A DNA stretch of 64,000 nt from Gillisella taibaishanensis (GCF_001938985.1 NZ_MKIN01000020.1:248001-312000); one strand, 5' to 3'. Positions 46,759-57,310 are shown, numbered from the stretch's first letter. Numbers and translations: made by a program. Notes: generated from the sequence alone by a model not told the origin.

Positions 46759-46796
46759 CTCGTGACTGTTGCATTTCACGAGCATGCCGGAGCCCT

Positions 46797-47225
46797 ATGA
46801 CGGAAACGCCGAAATCGCTGGAGGAACTCTGCGCCGAGCGTGGCATGCGTATGACCGAACAGCGCCGGATCATCGCCCGCATCCTTGAAAGCTGCGACGA
46901 TCATCCCGATGTCGAGGAATTATACCGACGCTCCTCGGCGGTCGATGCAAAGATCTCTATTTCGACCGTCTATCGCACCGTCAAGCTGTTCGAGGATGCC
47001 GGCATCATCGCCCGCCACGATTTTCGCGACGGACGCTCCCGCTACGAGACGATGCCGGAAGAGCATCACGACCATCTGATCGATCTGAAAACCGGTCGGG
47101 TGATCGAATTCCGTTCGGCGGAGATCGAGGCATTGCAAGAGCGTATTGCCCGTGAGCTCGGTTTTCGGTTGGTGGATCACCGGCTGGAACTCTATGGCGT
47201 GCCTTTGAAAAAGGACGAGACGTGA
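46797..47225 (+). CDS. Fur-family metal-responsive regulator, probably Mur (manganese)
   Basis: A 142-residue Fur-family protein with an N-terminal winged helix (recognition helix SISTVYRTVKLFEDAGI, about 54-70) and metal site residues in H36PDVEEL and H90HDHLIDLKTGRVIEF. The only cysteines are C12 and C33, so the structural C-x2-C zinc sites of E. coli Fur are missing. In Rhizobium and Sinorhizobium the gene in this neighbourhood encodes Mur, which represses manganese uptake (mntH or sitABCD) when Mn is ample; iron control passes to RirA and Irr. I infer Mur from that, not from direct evidence. Confidence 0.88.
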   Translation: MTETPKSLEELCAERGMRMTEQRRIIARILESCDDHPDVEELYRRSSAVDAKISISTVYRTVKLFEDAGIIARHDFRDGRSRYETMPEEHHDHLIDLKTGRVIEFRSAEIEALQERIARELGFRLVDHRLELYGVPLKKDET

Positions 47226-47259
47226 GTGCTTCTACCGTTGCGGGGACGGGGTGGGCCTC

Positions 47260-48054
47260 ATGATCGCCATTCGCACCGTCCTGCTGCTCTCCCTGCTGAT
47301 TATCGTCACGCTTATCATGCTGCCCCTGCAATTGCTGGGCTTGGCATTCGATCTGAAGCTGCGCCGTTACCTGCCGCGCTACTGGCACAAGGTTGCCTGC
47401 TTCGCGCTCGGCATCCGGGTGAGGGTGCATGGTCGGCTGGAGGGCAAGCGCCCGCTAATGCTGGCTGTCAACCACTGTTCCTGGACGGATATCCTGGTGC
47501 TGAGTTCGGTGGCCGATGTCGCCTTCATCGCCAAGATGGAAGTGTCGGAATGGCCGATTTTCGGCACGCTGGCTAAGCTTCAGAAGAGCATCTTCATCCG
47601 CCGCGAGGAAAAGCGCTCCTCGGGCGAACAGGTCAATGATATCGCCGCCCGCATGGCGGCTGGTGAAATCGTCGTACTCTTTCCCGAAGGCACGACGTCT
47701 GATGGCAACAGGCTGTTGCCGATCAAGTCCTCGCTGTTTGGCGCTGCCGCCATGGCGGTGCCGCTGGCGCCTGAAGGCGTGGTGCATGTGCAGCCGGTGG
47801 CTATCGCCTATACCGGCATTCACGGCATGCCGATGGGGCGGTTTCATCGCCCGCTCGTGAGCTGGCCGGGCGATGTGACGCTTGGGCCGCATCTGGCTGG
47901 GTTGCTGAAAGTGGCGGCCATTGATGTCGATGTCTGCTTCGGCACCCCCATCGCGTATACGAAGGATAGCAATCGCAAGCGGGTCAGCGCCACGGTCGAG
48001 AGCGATATCCGCCGCATGCTGCTGTCGAAGCTGCTGGGGCGCACCATCGAGTAG
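47260..48054 (+). CDS. olsA: Lyso-ornithine lipid O-acyltransferase (PlsC-type)
   Basis: A 264-residue PlsC-family membrane acyltransferase. One N-terminal membrane helix (about 5-30) precedes the catalytic H72-x4-D77 box in [10 protein letters not shown], the FIRREEKR block, [20 protein letters not shown] (about 141-160) and VQPVAIAY. In Sinorhizobium and Agrobacterium the plsC homologue between the Fur-type gene and miaB is OlsA, which adds the second acyl chain to lyso-ornithine lipid made by OlsB. The family alone would also fit phosphatidate synthesis. Start ATG 47260 is used; GTG 47251 is an in-frame alternative. Confidence 0.85.
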   Translation: MIAIRTVLLLSLLIIVTLIMLPLQLLGLAFDLKLRRYLPRYWHKVACFALGIRVRVHGRLEGKRPLMLAVNHCSWTDILVLSSVADVAFIAKMEVSEWPIFGTLAKLQKSIFIRREEKRSSGEQVNDIAARMAAGEIVVLFPEGTTSDGNRLLPIKSSLFGAAAMAVPLAPEGVVHVQPVAIAYTGIHGMPMGRFHRPLVSWPGDVTLGPHLAGLLKVAAIDVDVCFGTPIAYTKDSNRKRVSATVESDIRRMLLSKLLGRTIE

Positions 48055-48131
48055 CCGTCCCGGCCGATCCTTTCAGTTCCAAGGCTTCGGCGCTCTTTGC
48101 TAATGGCAAGCATTGGTATAAAAGGCGCGCC

Positions 48132-49550
<1,419 letters not shown>

Positions 49551-49554
49551 CGAG

Positions 49555-49653
49555 CATTTCTAGCAAAACTGGAAACCGGTTTTGCGTTCGGAAATGCGGT
49601 TGAAACAAGAAGCTGGAGCATTTTTGCGTTTCCGTGAAATGCAGAATTGCTCT
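49555..49653. repeat. Rhizobial intergenic palindromic repeat, two units
   Basis: Unit 1 (49555-49598): outer arms GCATTTC and GAAATGC enclose GCAAAACTGG and CCGGTTTTGC, giving a long imperfect hairpin. Unit 2 (49617-49653): starts GAGCATTTTTGCGTTTC and ends GAATTGCTC, with a GAAATGC core. Elements with these words occur in many copies between genes in Rhizobium and Agrobacterium genomes, as far as I recall. Located between miaB and phoH. Confidence 0.65.
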
Positions 49654-49696
49654 AGTGTAGGGGCCGGAACTGAATTCCGACAGGGAGCCTGATCGC

Positions 49697-50791
49697 TTGA
49701 ACGCACCAGAAGTGGTAACCTCATCCTCGCGCAGTGCCAAAACGGTGGCGACCGACGCCAATCACTTCATCTTGACGTTCGAGAACAACCGGCACGCTAG
49801 CGAGCTTTTCGGCCAGTTCGAACAGAATCTGAAACTTCTCGAGCAGCGGCTACAGATCAAGGCCAGTGCGCGTGGCAATTCGGTGTCGATATCAGGCGAT
49901 ATCATGGCGACCAACCAGGCGCGCCGGGCACTGGATTTCCTTTATGCACGCCTTCAGAGCGGTGGCAGCGTCGATGCCTCCGATGTCGAGGGCGCCATCC
50001 GCATGGCAGTTGCGGCCGACGACCAGTTGACCCTGCCAACGATGGAACGCAAGGCCAAGCTCAGCATGGCGCAGATTTCCACCCGCAAGAAGACCATCGT
50101 CGCCCGTACGCCAACGCAAGATGCCTATATGCGGGCTCTTGAGCGCGCTGAACTGGTGTTCGGCACCGGGCCTGCCGGCACGGGCAAGACCTATCTGGCC
50201 GTAGCGCAGGCGGCACAACTGCTGGAGCGCGGCGCCGTCGACAAGATCATCCTGTCGCGCCCGGCCGTTGAAGCGGGCGAGCGCCTGGGCTTTCTGCCTG
50301 GCGATATGAAGGAGAAGGTCGATCCCTATCTGCGGCCGCTTTACGACGCGCTCTATGACATGATGCCGGGCGACAAGGTCGAGCGGGCTATCACTGCGGG
50401 TGTCATCGAAATCGCACCGCTGGCCTTCATGCGCGGACGCACGCTTGCCAACGCGGCGATCATTCTCGACGAGGCGCAGAACACCACGCAGATGCAGATG
50501 AAGATGTTCCTGACCCGTCTTGGCGAAAATTCCCGGATGATCATCACCGGCGATCCGAGCCAGGTGGACCTGCCGCGCGGCGTCAAATCCGGTCTGGTCG
50601 AAGCCCTCGAAATCCTAAACGATGTCGAAGGCGTGTCCTTCGTCCGCTTCAAGGATGTCGATGTGGTCCGCCATCCGCTCGTCGGTCGTATCGTCCGGGC
50701 CTATGACGCGCAATATACCCAGCCGGCTCCTTATCAGGCTCCGGCAATGCAAGCCTCGCCTCAGGCAGGAGAAAGCGAAACGGCGGAGTGA
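49697..50791 (+). CDS. PhoH-like ATPase
   Basis: A 364-residue P-loop protein of the PhoH/YbeZ group. An N-terminal KH-like segment (FENNRHASELFGQFEQNLKLLEQRLQIKASARGNSVSISGD) precedes the ATPase with Walker A FGTGPAGTGKTYLA (about 153-166), Walker B NAAIILDEAQNTT and TGDPSQVDLP. The C-terminus is Gln/Pro-rich. YbeZ proteins act with the RNase YbeY, encoded 20 bases downstream here. The start is TTG at 49697, supported by GGGAG at 9 bases; no in-frame ATG is near. Confidence 0.93.
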   Translation: MNAPEVVTSSSRSAKTVATDANHFILTFENNRHASELFGQFEQNLKLLEQRLQIKASARGNSVSISGDIMATNQARRALDFLYARLQSGGSVDASDVEGAIRMAVAADDQLTLPTMERKAKLSMAQISTRKKTIVARTPTQDAYMRALERAELVFGTGPAGTGKTYLAVAQAAQLLERGAVDKIILSRPAVEAGERLGFLPGDMKEKVDPYLRPLYDALYDMMPGDKVERAITAGVIEIAPLAFMRGRTLANAAIILDEAQNTTQMQMKMFLTRLGENSRMIITGDPSQVDLPRGVKSGLVEALEILNDVEGVSFVRFKDVDVVRHPLVGRIVRAYDAQYTQPAPYQAPAMQASPQAGESETAE

Positions 50792-50811
50792 TATACTCCG
50801 TCTCTTGAGCC

Positions 50812-51315
50812 ATGCAGAAACTCGATATTCAGATTGCAGTCGAGGCCGAGGGTTGGCCTGAAGAGGCCGAACTCGAAGCCTTGAGCGCAAAAATTTTGGT
50901 TCATGCGGCAGATTTTCTGGAAGCGCAGGGCCAGCCTTTTACTCCGATGCCAAGCGAAGTGTCGCTGGTCTTTACCGATGACGCCGAAATCCAGGCGATC
51001 AACAGCGAATGGCGCGCCAAGGATAAGCCAACAAACGTGCTATCCTTTCCTGCTTATCCGCTGAAGCCCGGTCATAAGCCTGGCCCGATGCTGGGCGATA
51101 TCGTCATTGCCCGTGAGACGGTGGAGCGCGAAGCCGACGAGCTTGAGAAAAGTTTTTCGGATCATCTGACGCATTTGATGGTTCATGGATTTCTCCATCT
51201 TTTCGGTTATGATCACATGACCGAGGAAGAGGCGGAGGAAATGGAGGGACTTGAGACTCGCATTTTGGCCGGTCTTGGCCTATCAGATCCCTATGCGGGT
51301 CAAGTCCCGGTTTGA
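50812..51315 (+). CDS. ybeY: Endoribonuclease YbeY
   Basis: A 167-residue metallo-endoribonuclease for 16S rRNA 3' maturation and ribosome quality control. The zinc site is complete: H125-x3-H129-x5-H135 in [44 protein letters not shown] and [15 protein letters not shown] are further family marks. It lies between phoH and corC, a pairing conserved through most bacteria. In Sinorhizobium the homologue also affects small-RNA regulation. Confidence 0.97.
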   Translation: MQKLDIQIAVEAEGWPEEAELEALSAKILVHAADFLEAQGQPFTPMPSEVSLVFTDDAEIQAINSEWRAKDKPTNVLSFPAYPLKPGHKPGPMLGDIVIARETVEREADELEKSFSDHLTHLMVHGFLHLFGYDHMTEEEAEEMEGLETRILAGLGLSDPYAGQVPV

Positions 51316-51327
51316 TAGAACGGTAAG

Positions 51328-52359
51328 ATGAGCGATTTTTCGACACGTACGGCCGGTGAGGCCACAAAGGAGCAGGACGGCTCCTCCTCTGAAGAGGGTT
51401 CCAGTCCGCAGCGAAGTTCCGCGGCCCACAAGCCGCAATCCTCTTTCTGGGCGCGCGCCGCCCGGATCTTGAAGCCTGCAGGCGCCAGCCTGCGCGAGGA
51501 CATCGCCGATGCGCTGATGTCCGACAGGGCCGCTGAAGAGGCCTTTTCCGCCGAAGAGCGGGCCATGCTGCATAATATTCTGAGGTTCCGCGAAGTTCGC
51601 GTCGAGGATGTGATGGTGCCGCGCTCCGACATCCACGCTGTCGATGTCGAAACCACCATCGGCGAACTGATGACGCTGTTCCAGGAGACCGGCCATTCGC
51701 GCATGCCCGTCTATTGCGACACGCTGGATGATCCCCGCGGCATGGTGCATATCCGCGATCTCCTTTCCTATATTACCCTGAAGGCGCTGAACGGCAACGG
51801 GCTCGACCTCGCCTGCGTCGATCTCGGCGTGACGCTCGAGGCGGCGGGCATTATCCGGTCCATCCTGTTCGTTCCACCCTCCATGCAGGCGTCGGATCTC
51901 CTGGCGCGCATGCAGGCAGCCAGAACCCAGATGGCGCTTGTTATCGACGAATATGGCGGCACCGACGGTCTCGTTTCTCACGAAGACATCGTCGAAATGG
52001 TCGTCGGCGATATCGAAGACGAGCACGACAAGGAAGAGGCGCTGGTCACTCGGGTGTCCGACGATGTCTATTTGGCCGATGCGAGGATCGAACTCGAGGA
52101 GATCGCTGAGGCAATCGGCTCGGATTTCGACGTCAGCGCTGAAATGGATGAAGTCGATACCTTGGGCGGATTGCTGTCCACGGCTGTTGGGCGGGTGCCG
52201 CAGCGTGGCGAAGTGGTGCAGGCGGTTCCGGGGTTTGAACTACACATTCTCGATGCCGACCCACGTCGTGTGAAAAAGGTTCGCATCACCCGGATGGCGC
52301 CGATCGCCAAACGCATTCAGAGTGGTGATCTCCAAGTAACGCCGCACGACGGCGATTGA
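51328..52359 (+). CDS. CBS-domain hemolysin-like protein (CorC/TlyC type)
   Basis: A 343-residue protein with no membrane domain. An N-terminal Ser/Gln-rich region (1-50) precedes ML-x-NILRFREVRVEDVMVPRSDIHAVD and two CBS motifs (about 90-215) that bind adenine nucleotides, ending in MALVIDEYGGTDGLVSHEDIVEMVVGDIEDEHD. A CorC_HlyC transporter-associated domain closes it (about 240-325). Such proteins are linked to magnesium/cobalt efflux or act with YbeY and Lnt in envelope homeostasis; 'hemolysin' is a historic label. Its ATG is 12 bases after ybeY. Confidence 0.9.
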   Translation: MSDFSTRTAGEATKEQDGSSSEEGSSPQRSSAAHKPQSSFWARAARILKPAGASLREDIADALMSDRAAEEAFSAEERAMLHNILRFREVRVEDVMVPRSDIHAVDVETTIGELMTLFQETGHSRMPVYCDTLDDPRGMVHIRDLLSYITLKALNGNGLDLACVDLGVTLEAAGIIRSILFVPPSMQASDLLARMQAARTQMALVIDEYGGTDGLVSHEDIVEMVVGDIEDEHDKEEALVTRVSDDVYLADARIELEEIAEAIGSDFDVSAEMDEVDTLGGLLSTAVGRVPQRGEVVQAVPGFELHILDADPRRVKKVRITRMAPIAKRIQSGDLQVTPHDGD

Positions 52360-52424
52360 TGAACATCCGGCGCGCTCCTCATTGCGAGCTGTCGATTTCA
52401 TTCGAATATCCCGAACGACCCAAG

Positions 52425-52460
52425 ACAGGGCGGCAGTTTTTTGAAAAACTGCCGCCCTGT
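52425..52460 (+). terminator. Perfect hairpin between corC and lnt
   Basis: ACAGGGCGGCAG and CTGCCGCCCTGT are exact complements (12 bp), with further T-A pairs inside, 65 bases after corC. The tail TTGATTT is short, so termination may be partial; lnt starts 84 bases beyond. Confidence 0.65.
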
Positions 52461-52544
52461 TGATTTGTGGGGGCTGTGGGCGGGCGTGAGCGCGCCTGTT
52501 TGATAGCGCTCGGCTCATCCTGGAAGAATGACTGGAGAAGATGC

Positions 52545-54131
52545 ATGGAACGGTTGGCGGCAAGGGTAATGCTTCTGGCGGGCTGGCGGCGTGCATTGCT
52601 GGCCATTGGGGCGGGCGCTGTCGGGGCGCTGTCGCTGCCGCCTGTTGGCTTCTTTGCCGCGCTGTTTGCGTCGTTCACTCTGCTGGTCTGGCTGCTCGAT
52701 GGGGTGAGCGGCAACCCGGACCGTGCCGGCTCGAAGGGACTGCGCACTGCGTTCTGGATCGGCTGGCTGTTCGGTCTTGGCTATTTTGTCGCCGGTCTCT
52801 GGTGGCTGGGCAATGCGCTGCTGGTCGAAGCCGACGAATTCGCCTGGGCCTTGCCGCTCGCGGTTCTGGGGCTGCCGTCGGTTTTGGCGCTGTTCTACGG
52901 CCTTGCCTGTCTTGCCGCACGCCTTTTGTGGTCCGAAGGCGTCGGCCGCATCGCCGCGCTCGCCGCCATGTTCGGTCTCACCGAATGGCTGCGCAGCTTT
53001 GTCGCAACCGGCTTTCCCTGGAATGCGATCGGTTACGGTGCCATGCCGATCCCGTTGATGATGCAGTCGGCGGCTGTGCTTGGGCTGTTCGGGGTCTCAG
53101 CTCTTGCCGTCTTCGTCTTTTCTGCCCCCGCTCTTCTCGGTACCCGCCGCGGTGCCGGTGTCGGTCTGGGAATTGCCGCCCTACTGATCGCCTGCCATCT
53201 CGGTTACGGCGCTTATCGCCTCGCACAGCCGGAGCCGGATGGCCGCAAGGTGACGGTTCGTCTCGTGCAGCCGAATATCGACCAAGCAGCGAAGATGAGC
53301 GATACCGACAGGGTCGCAACTTTCGAGAAGCATTTGCGCCTGACCGCCTTGCCTCTGGCGCCAGGTGAACAGCCCGCAGACATCGTCGTTTGGCCCGAGA
53401 CCACTATTCCCTTTATCCTCACTGAAAATCCCGATGCCTTGCGCCAGATTGCCGGCGTGCTGCGGCCGGGCCAGATACTGCTGACCGGTACGGTGCGCTC
53501 GGAAGAGCAGGGGGCCGGGACGGCGCCTCGCTACTACAATTCCATCTACGCCATCGACAGCCAGGGGCAAATCGTAGCCGCGGCCGACAAGGTCCATCTT
53601 GTGCCATTTGGGGAATACGTCCCATGGGAGGACATTCTCTCCAAACTCGGCATTTCCAATATCGTCGATATGCCTGGCGGCTTTTCTGAGGGAGCTTCAC
53701 GACACTTGATGGATATTCCAGGCGGGCTCAAGCTATATCCTTTGATCTGCTATGAAGTCATCTTCCCGGACGAGATGGTTAAGGGTTTAGCGGGGGCCGA
53801 TGCCATCATTAACGTTACCAACGACGCGTGGTTCGGCAATACGCCAGGTCCATATCAGCACTTTCAGCAGGCCAGATTGCGTGCAGTGGAGACGGGTCTC
53901 CCCATTATTCGCGACGCCAATAATGGCATTTCTGCCACAATTGATAGTCGCGGCCGCGTGTTTTCGGGTTTGCGATTGAACGCTGAAGGCGTGGAAACCG
54001 CAACCTTAACGGTAGGTATGCCATTGGGAATCGATGCAAACCGTAGTAAATACAACTTTTGGACGGTAACTGCTTTGTTATTATCTATGGCTGTAATTTC
54101 TCGTTTAGGTTTAATAAAGAGATTGAATTGA
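52545..54131 (+). CDS. lnt: Apolipoprotein N-acyltransferase
   Basis: A 528-residue inner-membrane enzyme adding the third acyl chain to lipoproteins. About seven hydrophobic segments in the first 200 residues lead to a periplasmic nitrilase domain with the expected triad: Glu in VVWPETTIPF, Lys in ADKVHLVPFGEYVPWE and Cys in LYPLICYEVIFPDE. NVTNDAWFGNTPGPYQHFQQARLRAVETGLPIIRDANNG is the family's C-terminal block, followed by a last membrane helix. GGAG lies 8 bases before ATG 52545. It acts after LspA (28 kb) in lipoprotein maturation. The last 150 bases are more AT-rich than the rest. Confidence 0.96.
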   Translation: MERLAARVMLLAGWRRALLAIGAGAVGALSLPPVGFFAALFASFTLLVWLLDGVSGNPDRAGSKGLRTAFWIGWLFGLGYFVAGLWWLGNALLVEADEFAWALPLAVLGLPSVLALFYGLACLAARLLWSEGVGRIAALAAMFGLTEWLRSFVATGFPWNAIGYGAMPIPLMMQSAAVLGLFGVSALAVFVFSAPALLGTRRGAGVGLGIAALLIACHLGYGAYRLAQPEPDGRKVTVRLVQPNIDQAAKMSDTDRVATFEKHLRLTALPLAPGEQPADIVVWPETTIPFILTENPDALRQIAGVLRPGQILLTGTVRSEEQGAGTAPRYYNSIYAIDSQGQIVAAADKVHLVPFGEYVPWEDILSKLGISNIVDMPGGFSEGASRHLMDIPGGLKLYPLICYEVIFPDEMVKGLAGADAIINVTNDAWFGNTPGPYQHFQQARLRAVETGLPIIRDANNGISATIDSRGRVFSGLRLNAEGVETATLTVGMPLGIDANRSKYNFWTVTALLLSMAVISRLGLIKRLN

Positions 54132-54277
54132 CGGAAAACCCCTAAAAATGCATAGTGGTCTGGCTCGATGATGCTTGTGATCTGGCGCTTGAAGCGCGGA
54201 CGGGTACAACGTAACGTTATGGTCAGTTGCAAGCATTATGGGTGATAACCAATTCAAACCACTGTCAGGATCGTGAC

Positions 54278-54700
54278 ATGCTCGAAAACAAAAAGAAGCC
54301 GAACCCTATCGACATTCATGTCGGTAGCCGGATTCGCCTTCGCCGCACAATGCTCGGAATGAGCCAGGAAAAGCTGGGCGAGAGCCTGGGCATTACATTC
54401 CAGCAAATTCAAAAGTACGAAAAAGGCACAAATCGGGTCGGCGCCAGCCGCTTGCAGAATATTTCAAGCATCTTGAATGTACCGGTGTCCTTCTTCTTCG
54501 AAGATGCTCCAGGCGAGCAGGTGGTTGCCGGCACCAACGGTTTCTCGGAAGCCGCCAGCTCCAACTACGTTGTAGACTTCCTGTCCTCCTCGGAAGGCCT
54601 GCAGCTGAACCGTGCCTTTGTGAAGATCAATGATCCGAAAGTACGCCGCAAGGTCGTCGATCTGGTCAAGGCTCTGGCAGCAGACGCCGACGCGGAATAA
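54278..54700 (+). CDS. XRE-family regulator, PraR/PhrR-like
   Basis: A 140-residue cytosolic regulator with a Cro/CI-type helix-turn-helix: VGSRIRLRRTMLGMSQEKLGESLGITFQQIQKYEKGTNRVGASRLQNISSILNVPVSFFFED (about 15-76). The sequence matches the rhizobial PraR/PhrR group: PraR of R. leguminosarum represses quorum-sensing and biofilm genes, and phrR of S. meliloti was described as low-pH inducible. Adjacent metK is the usual neighbour. ATG 54278 has CAGGA at 7 bases. A strong terminator separates it from metK. Confidence 0.9.
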   Translation: MLENKKKPNPIDIHVGSRIRLRRTMLGMSQEKLGESLGITFQQIQKYEKGTNRVGASRLQNISSILNVPVSFFFEDAPGEQVVAGTNGFSEAASSNYVVDFLSSSEGLQLNRAFVKINDPKVRRKVVDLVKALAADADAE

Positions 54701-54724
54701 CCGGGATCCCTTCATCAAGGCCCC

Positions 54725-54757
54725 GAAAAAAAAGCGGCGCGTGAGCCGCTTTTTTTA
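54725..54757. terminator. Bidirectional-type terminator after the XRE regulator
   Basis: GCGGC and GCCGC arms with a 6-base loop are flanked by an A-run and a run of seven Ts, which also pair with each other. 25 bases after the stop codon; a classic intrinsic terminator. Confidence 0.9.
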
Positions 54758-54771
54758 TGCGCTGGTGACGT

Positions 54772-54808
54772 TTGAGAAAGCCTACTGACATAAAGATATA
54801 TTTATGTC
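54772..54808 (+). promoter_or_regulatory. metK promoter with inverted repeat over the -10 box
   Basis: TTGAGA (54772-54777) and GATATA (54795-54800) are 17 bases apart, a plausible sigma-70 promoter. The -10 is exactly the 6-base centre of an inverted repeat with arms GACATAAA (54787-54794) and TTTATGTC (54801-54808). A protein bound there would block the -10. The repeat resembles the AT-rich palindromes described for ArsR-family SahR/SamR regulators of methionine metabolism; that assignment is from memory. Confidence 0.65.
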
Positions 54809-54878
54809 GTTGTGTCCTTGTTTTTGAGGCATGGAGCCTTTATCACAATGGCATCTGGTTCATTGAGGGGAATCCCGC

Positions 54879-56117
54879 ATGCGCTCAAACTATCTGTTTA
54901 CGAGTGAGTCCGTTTCTGAAGGTCATCCGGACAAGGTCTGCGACCGTATTTCCGATGAAATCGTCGACCTGGTGTATCGGGAAGCCGCACGGACTGGGGT
55001 CGATCCCTGGACGGTGCGCATTGCCTGCGAAACGCTGGCAACCACCAATCGGGTCGTGATCGCCGGCGAGGTCCGCCTTCCCCCGAGCCTCATGAAGACA
55101 GACAAGAACGGCAACGAGGTCATCAACCCTGCCAAGTTCAAGGCTGCGGCGCGCAAGGCTATCCGCGACATCGGCTACGAACAGGACGGCTTCCACTGGA
55201 AGACCGCCAAGATCGACGTTCTCCTGCATTCGCAGTCCGCTCATATCGCCCAAGGCGTCGACAAGTCTGCGGACCATGAAGGGAGCGAAGGCGCGGGCGA
55301 CCAAGGCATCATGTTTGGTTATGCCTGCCGCGAAACCCCGGACCTGATGCCGGCCCCAATCTATTATTCCCACAAGATCCTGCAGCTTCTCTCCGCCGCC
55401 CGCAAGAAGGGCGAGGGTGAGGTGGCAAAGCTCGGTCCTGACGCCAAGAGCCAGGTTACGGTTCGCTATGTCGACGGCAAGCCCTTCGACGTTGCATCTA
55501 TCGTCCTGTCCACTCAGCATCTCGACGAAAGCTGGGATTCGGCCAAGGTTCGCTCCGTCGTCGAGCCCTATATCCTTGAAGCGCTCGGCGACCTCAAGGT
55601 TGCCGACGATTGCAAGTGGTATATCAACCCTACCGGTAAATTCGTGATCGGCGGCCCTGACGGCGATGCAGGCCTGACCGGCCGCAAGATCATCGTCGAC
55701 ACCTATGGTGGGGCGGCCCCTCATGGTGGCGGCGCGTTCTCCGGCAAGGACACGACAAAGGTCGACCGTTCGGCAGCCTATGCGGCTCGCTATCTCGCCA
55801 AGAACGTGGTGTCCGCCGGTCTCGCCGACCGCTGCACCATCCAGATCTCCTATGCCATCGGTATCGCCCAGCCGCTGTCGATCTATGTCGACCTGCATGG
55901 CACCGGCAAATATACCGAGGATCAGGTCGAAGCGGCTGTCCGCAGCGTCATGGACCTGTCCCCGACGGGTATTCGCCGCCATCTCGATCTCAACAAGCCG
56001 ATTTATGCCAAGACCTCGGCCTATGGCCATTTTGGCCGCAAGGCCGGCCGTGACGGCTCCTTCGCCTGGGAGAAGCTCGATCTGGTCAAGCCGCTCAAGG
56101 ACGCCTTGAAGGCTTAA
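54879..56117 (+). CDS. metK: S-adenosylmethionine synthetase
   Basis: A 412-residue enzyme making SAM from methionine and ATP. Motifs: [24 protein letters not shown] at the start, [24 protein letters not shown] (SAM synthetase signature 1 region) and [33 protein letters not shown] (signature 2, the P-loop-like GGGAFSGKD). The reading frame is full length. GAGGGGAA precedes ATG 54879. The gene is one base upstream of trmB, so the SAM-making enzyme and a SAM-using tRNA methyltransferase are co-transcribed; several other SAM-dependent enzymes lie in the window. Confidence 0.98.
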   Translation: MRSNYLFTSESVSEGHPDKVCDRISDEIVDLVYREAARTGVDPWTVRIACETLATTNRVVIAGEVRLPPSLMKTDKNGNEVINPAKFKAAARKAIRDIGYEQDGFHWKTAKIDVLLHSQSAHIAQGVDKSADHEGSEGAGDQGIMFGYACRETPDLMPAPIYYSHKILQLLSAARKKGEGEVAKLGPDAKSQVTVRYVDGKPFDVASIVLSTQHLDESWDSAKVRSVVEPYILEALGDLKVADDCKWYINPTGKFVIGGPDGDAGLTGRKIIVDTYGGAAPHGGGAFSGKDTTKVDRSAAYAARYLAKNVVSAGLADRCTIQISYAIGIAQPLSIYVDLHGTGKYTEDQVEAAVRSVMDLSPTGIRRHLDLNKPIYAKTSAYGHFGRKAGRDGSFAWEKLDLVKPLKDALKA

Positions 56118-56118
56118 G

Positions 56119-56820
56119 ATGATGACAACAGAACGCCGCAGCCGGGCGACCGAAGCCTTTTTCGGTCGCCGCAAGGGTAAGCCGCTTCGCGACCAGCAGG
56201 TCGAGCGGATGACCCAGCTCCTGCCGGAGCGCAAATTGGACTTGAGCACGGCAGCGCCTGCGGATCTGAAAAGTCTTTATCCCATTCCTGTCGAGCGCAT
56301 TCGTCTTGAAATCGGCTTCGGCGGCGGCGAGCATCTGGCGCACCGCGCCAGAAACGACGCGGCGACCGGCTTTATCGGCGTCGAGCCCTTCGTCAATTCC
56401 ATGGCCAAGCTGTTGGCCGTGATTGAAGACGAGGGCCTTCCAAACATCCGCGTTTATGACGATGATGCCACGCAATTGTTGGACTGGCTGCCGCCGGCTT
56501 TGATCGACCAAATCGATCTGCTCTACGCCGATCCCTGGCCCAAGCGTAAGCACTGGAAGCGACGCTTCGTCTCACAGGTCAATCTGGAGCGGTTTCACCG
56601 GGTGCTGAAGCCCGGCGCGATCTTCTGCTTTGCCTCTGATATTGATACCTATGTCAACTGGACGCTGCTGCATTGCCGCGATCACGGCGGCTTCGAGTGG
56701 TTGGCCGACAGTTCGGCCGATTGGCTGACGCCCTACGACGGCTGGCCGGGCACGCGCTATGAGGCCAAGGCACGCCGCGAGGGCCGCTCGTCAGCCTATC
56801 TGACGTTCCGCAGGCGCTGA
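56119..56820 (+). CDS. trmB: tRNA (guanine-N7-)-methyltransferase
   Basis: A 233-residue SAM-dependent enzyme forming m7G46 in tRNA. SAM motif [17 protein letters not shown] (about 54-70), [15 protein letters not shown], and the signature [45 protein letters not shown] (about 132-175) are present. The C-terminal [21 protein letters not shown] also fits. Translation starts at ATG 56119 or the next codon ATG 56122. It is followed by a strong terminator that ends the metK-trmB unit. Confidence 0.96.
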   Translation: MMTTERRSRATEAFFGRRKGKPLRDQQVERMTQLLPERKLDLSTAAPADLKSLYPIPVERIRLEIGFGGGEHLAHRARNDAATGFIGVEPFVNSMAKLLAVIEDEGLPNIRVYDDDATQLLDWLPPALIDQIDLLYADPWPKRKHWKRRFVSQVNLERFHRVLKPGAIFCFASDIDTYVNWTLLHCRDHGGFEWLADSSADWLTPYDGWPGTRYEAKARREGRSSAYLTFRRR

Positions 56821-56850
56821 CGCTTACAGCTTATGACACTGCAAGACGAC

Positions 56851-56887
56851 AAAACCCCGCGCTGGTCTCAGCGCGGGGTTTTGTTTT
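56851..56887. terminator. Strong terminator after trmB
   Basis: A 14-bp perfect stem (AAAACCCCGCGCTG and CAGCGCGGGGTTTT) with a 4-base loop and a following GTTTT. It lies between convergent trmB and the DUF1150 gene and, with its A- and T-ends, could work both ways. Confidence 0.92.
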
Positions 56888-56908
56888 GAATAATGCAGGT
56901 GTTGCCCG

Positions 56909-57166
56909 TCAGTGGAGGCTGACAGTCTTCAATTCGTCTTCAGCGGCCTTGAAGAAGGTCGAGGAGCGGTTATCGGTCAGCAGGATCGGCGTGCCGTCGG
57001 CGGCAAACAGCGCCCAAAGATCTGTGCGCGGGTCGATCTCCGGGGCATCGGGGAAGCAGCGAGAGACTTCGTCGTAACGGATCTTGCGGATATAGCCCAC
57101 TTCGCCGGACCCAAGATGCGCCAGCTCGTTTTTCGAGAGCTTGGAGGAGGCTTCTTTAATCAACAT
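56909..57166 (-). CDS. DUF1150 family protein
   Basis: An 85-residue protein: LGSGEVGYIRKIRYDEV followed by FPDAPEIDPRTDLWALFAADGTPILLTDNRSSTFFKAAEDELKTVSLH, the full-length DUF1150 pattern. Its function is unknown. In alphaproteobacteria it is often found just downstream of a small heat-shock protein gene, as here (hsp20 ends 144 bases upstream on the same strand), so it is probably heat-induced with it. GGAG lies 7 bases before the ATG. Confidence 0.9.
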   Translation of the reverse strand: MLIKEASSKLSKNELAHLGSGEVGYIRKIRYDEVSRCFPDAPEIDPRTDLWALFAADGTPILLTDNRSSTFFKAAEDELKTVSLH

Positions 57167-57310
57167 TCCGGTTCTCCGTCATTGAGGGAGCGGCTGCACG
57201 ACAACGCGCTGGCCCAGAGATGCGGGACGGCGGCTGCGGCGCGTTGTTCCGTGGTGAAATATCCTGCAGGATCAGATCCGGCCTTCCACATTCACCGCGG
57301 CGCCATATTC

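Noticed and set aside
54809-54878. SAM riboswitch in the metK leader
   Set aside because: The 70-base leader is too short and lacks the SAM-II conserved stretches (such as GCUAAAG); the inverted repeat explains the signal better as a protein site.
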